Shown here: piece by piece, positions 19,862 through 27,872 of the stretch
Layout: each line of letters begins with the position of its first letter
Position numbering within the stretch: position 1 is the first letter of the stretch
Assembly (NCBI GenBank): GCA_002894685.1
Contig: NCRC01000024.1
Coordinates: forward strand, 1-60,111
DNA from: Salinivenus lutea
Lineage (GTDB): Bacteria; Bacteroidota; Rhodothermia; Rhodothermales; Salinibacteraceae
Direction of reading: 5' to 3'
DNA length: 60,111 nucleotides
The notes under the pieces: model-generated
Seen by the model: only the letters and a program-made list of their open reading frames with translations
The model's database searches: none
Told to the model about the DNA's origin: nothing
Made by a program: the position numbers and the translations under genes

Positions 19862-19992
19862 CCATAACGGTCGAGTTCACCTGCGGTGGGCACGATTGGC
19901 ACCACTCCTGAAATGGAGCAACACGTTCCGGCAAGTGCACCGCGGCAATCGACGGCGATATGCCCACCGTCAGGTGCAACGACGGGTTATGG
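19862..19992 (-). repeat. Putative integron attC site 1 (after the DUF433-DUF5615 cassette)
   Basis: A 131-base imperfect palindrome. Outer CCATAAC (19862-19868) pairs exactly with GTTATGG (19986-19992). After a 9-base unpaired spacer, CACCTG and CGGTGGGCA pair exactly with the other arm, which carries a single bulged base between them. Outer box, spacer, inner box with one extrahelical base, and a 68-base terminal loop are the attC layout (R, spacer, L, variable loop). It follows the stop of the DUF5615 gene, as a cassette site should. Confidence 0.68.
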
Positions 19993-20016
19993 AGCAGGCA
20001 TGACAGACCATCCCGC

Positions 20017-20346
20017 TCACAGAAACTCGACGTGGCCTCCCATTCCCTCCGGGCCCAGCACCTCCGCAATGAGCGTCAGCCCGCGAACGGTCTCGCCAAG
20101 ACCTCGTCTCTGCGGCATGTATACGACTCCAGCGTGCTCCGACGACTGGGTCGCCAAACGCAGGGAATCATCGTCATGCGTCACAATGACCCGTTTCTCC
20201 TCCTGGGCAAACGCGAAATGGTCCTCGTCGCTCGCCCCAAGCATTCCTGCCGCACTGAGCGTGAGCACATCAACGCCGCGACGACGCAGTCCCTTTGCCA
20301 CCGCCTCCGCGATATGCTCGTCCAGGTAGTAACGAACGTCAGCCAT
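20017..20346 (-). CDS. DUF5615 PIN-like toxin candidate
   Basis: A 109-residue protein of the DUF5615 (Mut7-C/PIN-like) family. Seen: YYLDEHIAEAVAKGLRRRG (Asp9), GASDEDHFAFAQEEKRVIVT (Asp40, Asp42), HDDDSL (58-60): the acidic pattern of the PIN-like nuclease fold. Its ATG directly abuts the stop codon of the DUF433 gene, so translation is probably coupled. DUF433-DUF5615 pairs are predicted toxin-antitoxin modules; nuclease activity is inference. Confidence 0.85.
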   Translation of the reverse strand: MADVRYYLDEHIAEAVAKGLRRRGVDVLTLSAAGMLGASDEDHFAFAQEEKRVIVTHDDDSLRLATQSSEHAGVVYMPQRRGLGETVRGLTLIAEVLGPEGMGGHVEFL

Positions 20347-20655
20347 CTATCTACTGCCTTTCAGCTCCTGCTGAAGCTTCGAGGGCGTTTGACGCCGCAA
20401 CTCCTCGACGAAGGCCTCCCTTTCACGAATCGACTGATCGATTTCTTCGCGGTGGGCGAAGTAGTAGGCCAGAGCTGCGTAGATGTCGGCCAATTCGAGA
20501 TCGTATTCGCTAGCAATCTCGTCGGCGCTCCGTCCCAAGCGGTCATGCCAGATCGCGATGTTCTGCACCGTAATCCGATGACCTGCAATGCGCGGCTTAC
20601 CACCACACACATCGGAGGTCTGGACGATACGCTGATCGAGGGATTTCGTCGCCAT
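20347..20655 (-). CDS. DUF433 antitoxin candidate
   Basis: A 102-residue DUF433 protein. The family signature is clear: SDVCGGKPRIAGHRITVQNI at residues 14-33, then a helical region with the DLELADIYAALAYYFAHREE element at 52-71. The family has a winged-helix-like DNA-binding fold and sits before DUF5615 genes as likely antitoxin. The first gene of its cassette, starting at ATG 20655, about 80 bases inside the putative attI junction. Confidence 0.87.
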   Translation of the reverse strand: MATKSLDQRIVQTSDVCGGKPRIAGHRITVQNIAIWHDRLGRSADEIASEYDLELADIYAALAYYFAHREEIDQSIREREAFVEELRRQTPSKLQQELKGSR

Positions 20656-20731
20656 GGGAGAAGGAGGTCGGCGTATCGAGCAGAACAGTGCCGGATACAA
20701 CTGACCTGAACGTTGGCAGTTGCGCCCCGCG

Positions 20732-20738
20732 ACATAAC
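20732..20738 (-). other. Possible integron attI recombination core
   Basis: On the minus strand this reads GTTATGT, close to the GTTATGG ends of both putative attC sites, and it is followed by CGCGGG as is the next cassette start (GTTATGGCGCGGG at 19868 going left). It lies between the integrase gene and the first cassette gene, where attI is expected. There is no palindrome here, as is normal for attI. Single short motif, so weak evidence. Confidence 0.35.
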
Positions 20739-20935
20739 CTGTAATTACATCAAAGCGTCCAGGATATGCACATCTCACGCTTTGTAACTGCTCATCCTCC
20801 AGGGAGTTGCGCGAGGGTACCTGTGCATATGTCAAACTGAATAGACTCGCGCAGTACGTCAGATCGTTTGACACATCCGATATTGGCAATCTTTTCTTCA
20901 AACCACAGACCCTCTCGGCATTCCACGCTCGTCCC

Positions 20936-21334
20936 ATGTCTGGGTCCAGCGACCAGTCCTCCAAACTCCTCGATCGGGTGCGGCAGACGTGCCGGCGCCG
21001 GCAGTACAGCTACCACACCGAAACGGCATATGTGCGGTGGATCGCCCGCTTCGCCCGTTTCCATGACACCCCCCTCCCCCTCGATGAAGACGACATCCAG
21101 GCCTTCCTGAACCACTTGGTGTCGGACCGCAACGTGGTCGCCTCTCCCCAGAACCAGGCCCGTAACGCCCTGATCTTCCTCTACGAACAGGTGCTGGGCG
21201 AGGACCTGGGCGACATTGGCTCGCTCGACCGCGCCAATCGTCCCAAACGCCTCCCCACGGTGCTCTCTCGCAACGAGGCACGACGGCTCTTTGCGGCCCT
21301 CTTCCCCGGCCCGTCCCCCGCTCACACCATGTAG
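20936..21334 (+). pseudogene. Truncated integron-type tyrosine recombinase (N-terminal part)
   Basis: A 132-residue remnant of an IntI-like integrase (normally about 320). The SAM-like core-binding domain is intact: RRRQYSYHTETAYVRWIARF, then LVSDRNVVASPQNQARNALIFLYEQVL, the phrase characteristic of integron integrases, then LPTVLSRNEARRLFAAL, the start of the catalytic domain. It then ends in an unrelated tail (FPGPSPAHTM). The catalytic R, HxxR and Y residues are all missing, so it cannot recombine DNA. The 3' end overlaps the convergent gene by 13 bases, showing where the gene was cut. It is divergent from the cassette genes. Confidence 0.85.
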
Positions 21335-21822
21335 TCGTCCATGGGCACGTCGAGGAAGTCCATGAGCCAGTCGAGCGCCCAGGTCTGGTTGTCCTCCCCG
21401 CTCCACTCGTAGCCGGCCTGCACCTCGTCGGCCACCTCGGGCCAGTCGACGGTCCAGTCCTTGTAGACGTGAAAGGAGAACTGGCTCACGTCGGTCTCGA
21501 AGTAGACGCACCCCTCGTCGGGGTCGTAGACGGAGGTGGCCGTGTCGTCCTCGCGCGCCCGCTGGGCGGCCCACACCACCAGCGGCACCTTGAAGCGGTA
21601 GTCCATCTCGTGGACGCGCTTGGCCTCGCTGTTCAGGTAGTTGCCCAGGACGACGCTCCCGTCGCCGTGCTCGATGGCCGCCTCCGCCGCGTCGCGGGTG
21701 GAGGGGTCGGCGTCGATCTTGTCGAGGGCCGAGGCGACGAGCGGCCACACCTCGATGCCTTCGGGCTCGTCGGCCGCTTCTTCTTCGCGGGGAATCGTAA
21801 CGGTGATCTCTTCGGGGTCCAC
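21322..21822 (-). CDS. Acidic protein of unknown function
   Basis: A 166-residue protein I do not recognise. The conserved-looking core is alpha/beta with many aromatics: GNYLNSEAKRVHEMDYRFKV, ATSVYDPDEGCVYFETDVSQ, FHVYKDWTVDWPEV, and ends MDFLDVPMDDYMV. It starts at a GTG (21822), since no ATG gives a sensible N terminus. It is upstream of nothing on its strand; proA lies 58 bases behind it, so it could be the last gene of a proB-proA transcript. Its 3' end overlaps the truncated integrase. Confidence 0.65.
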   Translation of the reverse strand: MDPEEITVTIPREEEAADEPEGIEVWPLVASALDKIDADPSTRDAAEAAIEHGDGSVVLGNYLNSEAKRVHEMDYRFKVPLVVWAAQRAREDDTATSVYDPDEGCVYFETDVSQFSFHVYKDWTVDWPEVADEVQAGYEWSGEDNQTWALDWLMDFLDVPMDDYMV

Positions 21823-21880
21823 GGGTAACGTTGGAGTTGATGCGTGAGAACAAAAAAACAGGTAACTGCGGGCCGGGGGC

Positions 21881-23161
21881 TCAGCGGTCGACGGGGTGGC
21901 GCGTCTCGCCCGCCCCGTACACGACGAATTTTTCGGTGGTGAGGGCCTCCAGCCCCATCGGGCCGTAGGCGTGCAGCTTGGTGGTGGAGATGCCGATCTC
22001 GGCGCCCAGGCCCAGCTCGCCCCCGTCCGAGAAGCGGGAGGAGGCATTCACGAGCACCACCGACGCGTCGACCGACCGCACGAAGCGCCGCGCCGTGGGG
22101 AGCCGGTCGCTCACGATGACCTCCGTGTGGTTGGAACCGTACGTGCTGATGTGGTCCATCGCCTCGTCGTCGCTCCCCACCACGCGCACCGCCAGCGTGA
22201 GGTCGAGGTCCTCCGCCGCGTAGTCGTCCTCCGTGGCCTCGCCGACGCCGTTCAGGATCTGGCGCGTCCGGGCGTCGCCGCGCAGCTCCACGCCGGCGTC
22301 GTCCAGCAGCGTCTGGGCGCGGGGCAGAAAGTCCGCGGCCACGTCCTCGTGCACGAGCATCGTCTCCAGCGCGTTGCAGACGCTGGGACGCGAGACCTTG
22401 CCGTCGAGCAGCAGGTCCTCGGCGATTTCGAGATCGGCGGCGCGGTCCACGTAGAGGTGGCAGACGCCCTTGTAGTGCTTGATGACAGGGATCTGGCTCG
22501 TCTCGTCGACGAAGCGGATGAGGCCCTCGCCGCCGCGGGGAATGATGAGGTCGAGGTACTCGTTGAGGGTGAGCATCTCCCGCACCGCCGCGCGATCGGT
22601 GGTGGGGATGAGCGTCACGGCGGCGGGGTTCACGCCCTCGGCCTCCAGGGCGCGGTGCAGGGCCGTGGCGATGGCCTGGTTCGAGTGGAACGCGTTGGAG
22701 CCGCCGCGCAGCAGCACCGCGTTGCCCGCCTTGAAGCAGAGCCCGGCGGCGTCGGCGGTCACGTTGGGCCGCGCCTCGTAGATCATGCCGATGACGCCGA
22801 GCGGGATGCGCATCTTCGCCACCTCGATGCCACTGGGCCGCTTGCGCGTCCCGCTCATCTCGCCCACCGGGTCGGAGAAGGAGGCGACGTCGCGCAGGGC
22901 GTCGGCCATCTTTTCGATCCGCTCCGGGGTCAGGAGCAGGCGGTCGAGGAGCGCGTCGGACAGGCCCTCGTCGCGGCCGGTCTGCATGTCCGTTTCGTTG
23001 GCGGAGAGGATTTCGTCTTCGGCCGCCTCCAGGGCGTCGGCCATGCGGCGCAGGACGCGGTTCTTTGCGTCGGTCGACAGGGTGCTGAGCTCGCGGGCCG
23101 CCGCGGCGCAGTCGGCGGCGAGCGATTCGACGGTCGGCGTTGCGGTGGCAGGTTCAGGCAT
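21881..23161 (-). CDS. proA: Glutamate-5-semialdehyde dehydrogenase (gamma-glutamyl phosphate reductase)
   Basis: A 426-residue enzyme that reduces gamma-glutamyl phosphate to glutamate semialdehyde with NADPH in proline synthesis. Seen: IPLGVIGMIYEARPNVTADAA near 105-125, the GGSNAFHSN nucleotide loop, the catalytic cysteine in SRPSVCNALET, and GLGAEIGISTTKLHAYGPMG at the C terminus. Length matches ProA. ATG 23161 was chosen; the frame remains open upstream but that part runs into the repeat region. Same strand as proB, 211 bases downstream of it. Confidence 0.96.
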   Translation of the reverse strand: MPEPATATPTVESLAADCAAAARELSTLSTDAKNRVLRRMADALEAAEDEILSANETDMQTGRDEGLSDALLDRLLLTPERIEKMADALRDVASFSDPVGEMSGTRKRPSGIEVAKMRIPLGVIGMIYEARPNVTADAAGLCFKAGNAVLLRGGSNAFHSNQAIATALHRALEAEGVNPAAVTLIPTTDRAAVREMLTLNEYLDLIIPRGGEGLIRFVDETSQIPVIKHYKGVCHLYVDRAADLEIAEDLLLDGKVSRPSVCNALETMLVHEDVAADFLPRAQTLLDDAGVELRGDARTRQILNGVGEATEDDYAAEDLDLTLAVRVVGSDDEAMDHISTYGSNHTEVIVSDRLPTARRFVRSVDASVVLVNASSRFSDGGELGLGAEIGISTTKLHAYGPMGLEALTTEKFVVYGAGETRHPVDR

Positions 23162-23300
23162 GGTGACGGCTGAATCTAGGAGATCCCGTGCTGATGAGGA
23201 TGTGCTATACACAAAGCCGAGGACGGTGCTCCCACGAGCATTGCGCGTTTCGGATTGCGTAAAAGGAGCGGGGCAAACGCACGACGCACTCCGACGACGA

Positions 23301-23371
23301 AATACGCACCACGCAATACGCACCACGCAATACGCACTACGTACCACGCACTACGCACCACGGCACTACGC
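23301..23371. repeat. Five-copy tandem repeat of a 14-bp unit between proB and proA
   Basis: Five consecutive copies of AATACGCACCACGC and close variants, the first two identical, the last with one inserted base. They end one base before the proB stop codon. There are no spacers of unique sequence, so it is not a CRISPR. On the proBA transcript it would be G/T-rich (GCGTGGTGCGTATT). Similar TGATGCGTG words occur near 21840, 56461 and 57016. Confidence 0.85.
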
Positions 23372-23372
23372 A

Positions 23373-24506
23373 TCAGCCCGTCACCACCAGATCGTCGCGG
23401 TGGATGACGTGGTCGCTGGGCACATCGTCGAGCACCTCCGAAAGGGTGTGGCTTTGGCGTCCCTGAATGCGGGCGAGGTCGTCGGCCCCGTACTGGGTGA
23501 TGCCTTTTGCGACCTGCCGCTCGGTGCCCCCCTCGGAGACGACCACCGTCACGGCATCGCCCCGGGCAAAGGTTCCTTCGCTCGCCACAATGCCGGCGGG
23601 GAGGAGCGAGGCGCCCTGGTGGCGCAGGGCCTCGGCCGCCCCCGCGTCGACCACGAGCCGGCCGGCCGTGGGGAGGGCGTGCAGCATCCAGTGCCGGCGG
23701 GCGGAGAGGGGCGCCTCGGCCCGGCGGAAGAGCGTCCCCGGCATCTCGCCCCGGCCCAGCGCGTCGAGATGGGCGCCCGTCGTGCCATTCACGATCACGG
23801 TGTCGATGCCGCGATCCGTGGCCTTCTCCGCCGCCTCCACCTTCGTCCGCATGCCGCCGGTGGCGGTGGCCCGATGGGCGCCGCCCACCCAGTCGTACAC
23901 CTCCTCGGTCACCGTGTCCACCACGGACCGGTGCGTCGCGTCGGGGTTCTCGTGCGGGTCGGCGTCGTAGAGGCCGTCCACGTCGGAACAGATAACGAGC
24001 AAATCGGCCTCGGCCAGGACGGCGACGAAGGCCGCGAGGTTGTCGTTGTCGCCCACCTGGAGCTCCTCGGTCGCCACCGTGTCGTTCTCGTTGACGATGG
24101 GCAACGTGCCCCGGTCCAGCAGCTCGTTGATCGTGTTCTGCGCGTTCACGAAGCGGGCGCGCCGCCGCAGATCGTCGTAGGTGAGCAGCACCTGGGCGCA
24201 GGGCACATCGAACAGGCGGCGCCAGTGCGCCATCAGAAGCGGCTGGCCGATGGCCGCGAGGGCCTGCTTCTCCGGAATCGACAGCCCGGCCCCGGGATTC
24301 TCGACCTCCTGCGCCGCGAGCCCCGCCGCCACGGCCCCCGACGACACCAGGATGACCTCTTTCCCCCGCCGTCGGCTCTCCGTGATGAAGCGGGCGATGG
24401 GCAGCAGGTGGGTCGTGCTGCAGCCCCGCTCGTCGGGCGCCACGAGGGCGCTCCCCACCTTGAGGACAAGGCGGTTCCAGTCGGGAAGCGAAACGGCGTC
24501 CGCCAT
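23373..24506 (-). CDS. proB: Glutamate 5-kinase
   Basis: A 377-residue kinase phosphorylating glutamate, the first and feedback-controlled step of proline synthesis. Seen: LVLKVGSALVAPDERG near the N terminus, LVSSGAVAAGLA, NENDTVATEELQVGDNDNLAA, GGMRTKVEAA, and a C-terminal PUA domain from GRLVVDAGAAEALRHQGASL. ATG 24506 was chosen over 24545. It is the upstream gene of proBA, with tandem repeats between them. Confidence 0.96.
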   Translation of the reverse strand: MADAVSLPDWNRLVLKVGSALVAPDERGCSTTHLLPIARFITESRRRGKEVILVSSGAVAAGLAAQEVENPGAGLSIPEKQALAAIGQPLLMAHWRRLFDVPCAQVLLTYDDLRRRARFVNAQNTINELLDRGTLPIVNENDTVATEELQVGDNDNLAAFVAVLAEADLLVICSDVDGLYDADPHENPDATHRSVVDTVTEEVYDWVGGAHRATATGGMRTKVEAAEKATDRGIDTVIVNGTTGAHLDALGRGEMPGTLFRRAEAPLSARRHWMLHALPTAGRLVVDAGAAEALRHQGASLLPAGIVASEGTFARGDAVTVVVSEGGTERQVAKGITQYGADDLARIQGRQSHTLSEVLDDVPSDHVIHRDDLVVTG

Positions 24507-24608
24507 AGAGACGAGCGTGAAGAGGCGCGAGGGCACGGGCCCCAAACGTACGACCCGCGCGACAAAAAGGGAACCGGTTCGTGACCCGCCGAGTGTCGCG
24601 GGCCGGGC

Positions 24609-25529
24609 TCAGAGGGTGGGCGTGGTGGTGCCCTCGCGGGCGAGCAGGCGGTGCATCTTGCCCGGAAACTCCTTGCCGAGCAGCGCCTCGAGGGCCCGGG
24701 AGGCCTCGGCCACCGCCGCTACGTCAATGCCCGTCTCCACGCCCAGTCCATCCAGGAGGTAGACCGTGTCCTCGGTGGCAATGTTGCCGGTGGCCCCCTC
24801 GATGAACGGGCAGCCGCCCATCCCGGCCAGCGACGTGTCGAACCGCGTCACGCCGCATTCCAGGGCCGCGTACACGTTGGCGAGGCCGAGGCCGCGCGTG
24901 TCGTGCAGGTGCAGCACCAAGGGCGTGTCGCCAATGGCCTCCTGCACCGCCGTCACCCAGTCGGTGATCATGCGCGGATTCGCCATGCCGGTAGAGTCGG
25001 CCAGCGAGATCGACTCGACGCCCTGCTCCGCAAAGTGTTCGCTCATCTCCACGACCTGATCGAGCGGCGTATCACCCGGTTCCTGATACCCAAACACCGT
25101 CTGGAGGCCCATCTGCGGGGCCAGGTCGTGCGCATGGGCAAAGCGGACCATGTCTTCGGCCTGCGCCACGGCCTCGTCCACCGTCATGTTGGCGTTGTCC
25201 TGGCTGTGCGCGTCGTGGGTTGCGATGGAGAGGTCGACGTGCGACAGGTCCGCTGCGTGCGCTCGCTCCAGCCCCTTCTGGTTGAGGGCAAGCCCCGCGT
25301 ACGTCACGTCGTCGCGCTCGGGCAGCTGCGCGCACACGTCCTCCGCGTCCCGCATCTGCGGCACCCACTTCGGATGCACGAACGACGCCACCTGGATGCG
25401 CGGCACCCCGGCGTCGGCCAGGGCCGTGATCGCGGACACCTTCCGCTCGGTGGGAATGAACTGCTCCTCGAACTGAAAGCCGTCGCGCGGGCCGACGTCG
25501 CACAGCGAAACCTGATCCGGAAGGGACAT
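24609..25529 (-). CDS. Hydroxymethylglutaryl-CoA lyase
   Basis: A 306-residue class I DRE-TIM aldolase-like lyase that splits HMG-CoA into acetyl-CoA and acetoacetate, the last step of leucine breakdown. Seen: DVGPRDGFQFEEQFIPTERK (DxGxRDG at residues 11-17), IQVASFVHPKWVPQMRD, SLADSTGMANP, HLHDTRGLGLANVYAAL, and the HMG-CoA lyase signature GGCPFIEGATGNIATED. The related LeuA/citramalate enzymes lack this last cysteine motif. Confidence 0.93.
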   Translation of the reverse strand: MSLPDQVSLCDVGPRDGFQFEEQFIPTERKVSAITALADAGVPRIQVASFVHPKWVPQMRDAEDVCAQLPERDDVTYAGLALNQKGLERAHAADLSHVDLSIATHDAHSQDNANMTVDEAVAQAEDMVRFAHAHDLAPQMGLQTVFGYQEPGDTPLDQVVEMSEHFAEQGVESISLADSTGMANPRMITDWVTAVQEAIGDTPLVLHLHDTRGLGLANVYAALECGVTRFDTSLAGMGGCPFIEGATGNIATEDTVYLLDGLGVETGIDVAAVAEASRALEALLGKEFPGKMHRLLAREGTTTPTL

Positions 25530-25619
25530 GGGACAATCAGAGACGTATTCGCGTCGTGGGTCTCCCCTGAACGGCGGACGACCGCGGCACGTTCTCCGCC
25601 CGACCGGGAAGGGGGCCGC

Positions 25620-27815
25620 CTACGACCCCTCGCCCGATGACGCCTCCAGCGTAAAGAGCCCGTCCTCCAGCTCGGCGTTGATGTCGATGCGCTCGATGGT
25701 GGCCGTGACTTCCTGCTCGCCCTGCCCGGTCGACCGCACGGTGTGGGTCGTGTAGGGCAGCCGGACACCACTCACCTCGCGGAAGTCCCGGAAGGTCTGC
25801 TCCACACTCACCGTGGCCCCGCTCCGCGGATTTGTGGTCTCCAGCGAGAGGCGCTCCGGCCGCATCGTCTCGGCGTTGAGGTGGAGCGTGTACGCCGTGC
25901 CGGCGGGCGGCTGCACCTGCACGGCCCGGTACGTGGTATCGGCGATCGTGGTGTCGCCCTGCGCCCGGAACGAGAGATTCTCGTCGTCGAGGTGGGCCAT
26001 CAGGTAGGGCAGGCTGCGCCAGAGCTGGCCCTTCACCTGGCGGCGGGCCGAGGGGGGCGCCGTGCGCGTGCCCTGCGGCGTCTGCATCCGCATCGTCTCC
26101 CCGTCGTCCACCACCGTGATGCTCCCCATCGGCGTCGTCAGCTCGGTGCGGATCTGATCGGGCAGCTGCACCACGAGGGTGCTCTCGTTGCCCTCCTGGT
26201 TCGTCACGACGCGCATGTTCTCAATCTGGTCGAAGGCCGAGCCGCCGAGCGCTTCTTTCGCACTCGCCATCAGCTTCTGCCCGGCCACCATCGCCTCCTT
26301 GTCGGCGCCGGTCGGCTCGGACTCGCTCTCGGGCGGGGTTTGGGGAATGGAGATGTCGATCTCGTTGACGGTCCCGTCCCGGGTGAGCGTCGCCAGCGAG
26401 TCGCTGAACGCCTCGCGGTTGCCCACCACCAGAATGTGCGACTCGTCGGGGTGCAGGTACTGCTGCGCCACCGAAAGCACGTCGTCCGCCGTCGTCTGCT
26501 CGATCTCATTCCGCGTCTGCCGCAAGAAGTCGGCGGGGTAGTCGTGGTACTCGTAGGTCATGCGCCGACTCAGGATTTCGCGCTCCGAGTCGAAGTTGAA
26601 CACGAAGGAGTTCAGGTAGCTGTCCTTGGCCAGGCTCAGCTCCTCCTCCGTGGGCGCCTCCTGACGCATCCGCTCGACCTCGCTCATGACCGCATTGGTT
26701 GCCTCCACCGTGGTGGGGCTTTTGGAGAAAACCCCCGCGAAGAAGCGCCCCGGCTGCTGATAGCCCGCCGAGTAGTTGCCAAAGACAGCGTACGCGAGGC
26801 CTTTCTCTTTGCGTACCTGCTGAAAGAGCCGCCCGGAGAAGCCGCCACTCAGCACCTCATTCATGAGGGTCACCGAGGCGTAGTCGTCGCTGCGGCGCGT
26901 AATCTCGCCCGGGTGTCCCATGTAGATGGTGCTCTGGTTGACGTCGCTCTTCTGGACGACGTTGACCGAGTAGTCGCGGTTGGCCTCGGGGGCCGGCGGG
27001 GTCGGCGGCTCAAACCCGTCGTCCGCCGTCCAGTCGCCAAACTGCTCCCGAATTTTTTCTTCCATCGCGTCCGCCTCGAAGTCGCCCCACACGCTCAGAA
27101 TGAGGTTGTTGGGCTGGACGTACTGCTCGTGGAAGTCGACCAGGTCCTGGCGCGTGATGCGATCGATGGTGTAGTACTCGGTCGTTCGGGCGTAGGGGCT
27201 GTCCTCGCCGTAGAGGATCTTGTCGAACTCGCGCGAGGCAATCTGACGGGCGTTGTCGTTGCGGCGCGAGATGATCGATTTCTGCTGGCTCTTGGCCTGC
27301 TGGAGCTTGGCTTTGTCGAACGCAGGGTTCTGAAGCACCTCGGCGAACACCGGAAGCACCGCATCCACGTTGTCGGAGAGCGTGGACATGAAGGCGGAGC
27401 CCGACGTCTCTCCAAAGCTGGTCTCCACGGTGGCGCCCCGGTTCTCGAGCACCACGTTGACGCTGTCGGGCGACATCGACGCCGTGCCGCCGGTGCGCAT
27501 CACGGTGCCGGTGACGGAGGCGAGGCCGCGCTTCTCCGCGGGTTCGTACACGGAGCCCACCCCAATGCGGGCCGCCGCGTTCACCTGCGGCAGCTCATTG
27601 TCCTCGAGCAGAAAGACCGTGAGGCCGTTGTCGAGCTCGATGCGTTCGGGCTCGGGCACCTCAAAGTCCCGGAGGTCCGGGTACGTCAGCTCGGAGACGT
27701 CATAGTCGGCCGTGCGAATGTCGTCGGTCTGCTGGGCCGCGGCCGGGCCGACCGCCCCGACGGCGAGCAATACGGCAAGGGAAACGGAGAGGAAGGAATA
27801 GAGACGGGTCATCAC
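25620..27815 (-). CDS. M16-family peptidase-like protein without the HxxEH site, with a C-terminal extension
   Basis: A 731-residue exported protein (signal peptide ending GPAAAQQ). Residues about 50-480 are two M16 (insulinase/MPP-like) halves: IELDNGLTVFLLEDNELPQV, ALR-type core, RKEKGLAYAVFGNYSAG. The position of the catalytic HxxEH reads GLASVTGTVMRTGGT, so it should be inactive. The last ~220 residues form an extra beta-rich region resembling an outer-membrane lipoprotein carrier fold (inference). It is the second gene after an M16 protein that keeps HMFEH, so the two probably form an active/inactive heterodimer as in mitochondrial processing peptidase. Confidence 0.85.
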   Translation of the reverse strand: MMTRLYSFLSVSLAVLLAVGAVGPAAAQQTDDIRTADYDVSELTYPDLRDFEVPEPERIELDNGLTVFLLEDNELPQVNAAARIGVGSVYEPAEKRGLASVTGTVMRTGGTASMSPDSVNVVLENRGATVETSFGETSGSAFMSTLSDNVDAVLPVFAEVLQNPAFDKAKLQQAKSQQKSIISRRNDNARQIASREFDKILYGEDSPYARTTEYYTIDRITRQDLVDFHEQYVQPNNLILSVWGDFEADAMEEKIREQFGDWTADDGFEPPTPPAPEANRDYSVNVVQKSDVNQSTIYMGHPGEITRRSDDYASVTLMNEVLSGGFSGRLFQQVRKEKGLAYAVFGNYSAGYQQPGRFFAGVFSKSPTTVEATNAVMSEVERMRQEAPTEEELSLAKDSYLNSFVFNFDSEREILSRRMTYEYHDYPADFLRQTRNEIEQTTADDVLSVAQQYLHPDESHILVVGNREAFSDSLATLTRDGTVNEIDISIPQTPPESESEPTGADKEAMVAGQKLMASAKEALGGSAFDQIENMRVVTNQEGNESTLVVQLPDQIRTELTTPMGSITVVDDGETMRMQTPQGTRTAPPSARRQVKGQLWRSLPYLMAHLDDENLSFRAQGDTTIADTTYRAVQVQPPAGTAYTLHLNAETMRPERLSLETTNPRSGATVSVEQTFRDFREVSGVRLPYTTHTVRSTGQGEQEVTATIERIDINAELEDGLFTLEASSGEGS

Positions 27816-27872
27816 GGATAGAGTGGATCTGAAGGCGAGAGGCGCGGAGGGGAGGAGGAGCGTGGCCGGCTG

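Noticed and set aside
23301-23371. CRISPR array
   Set aside because: Units are contiguous 14-bp repeats with no unique spacers and no cas genes.
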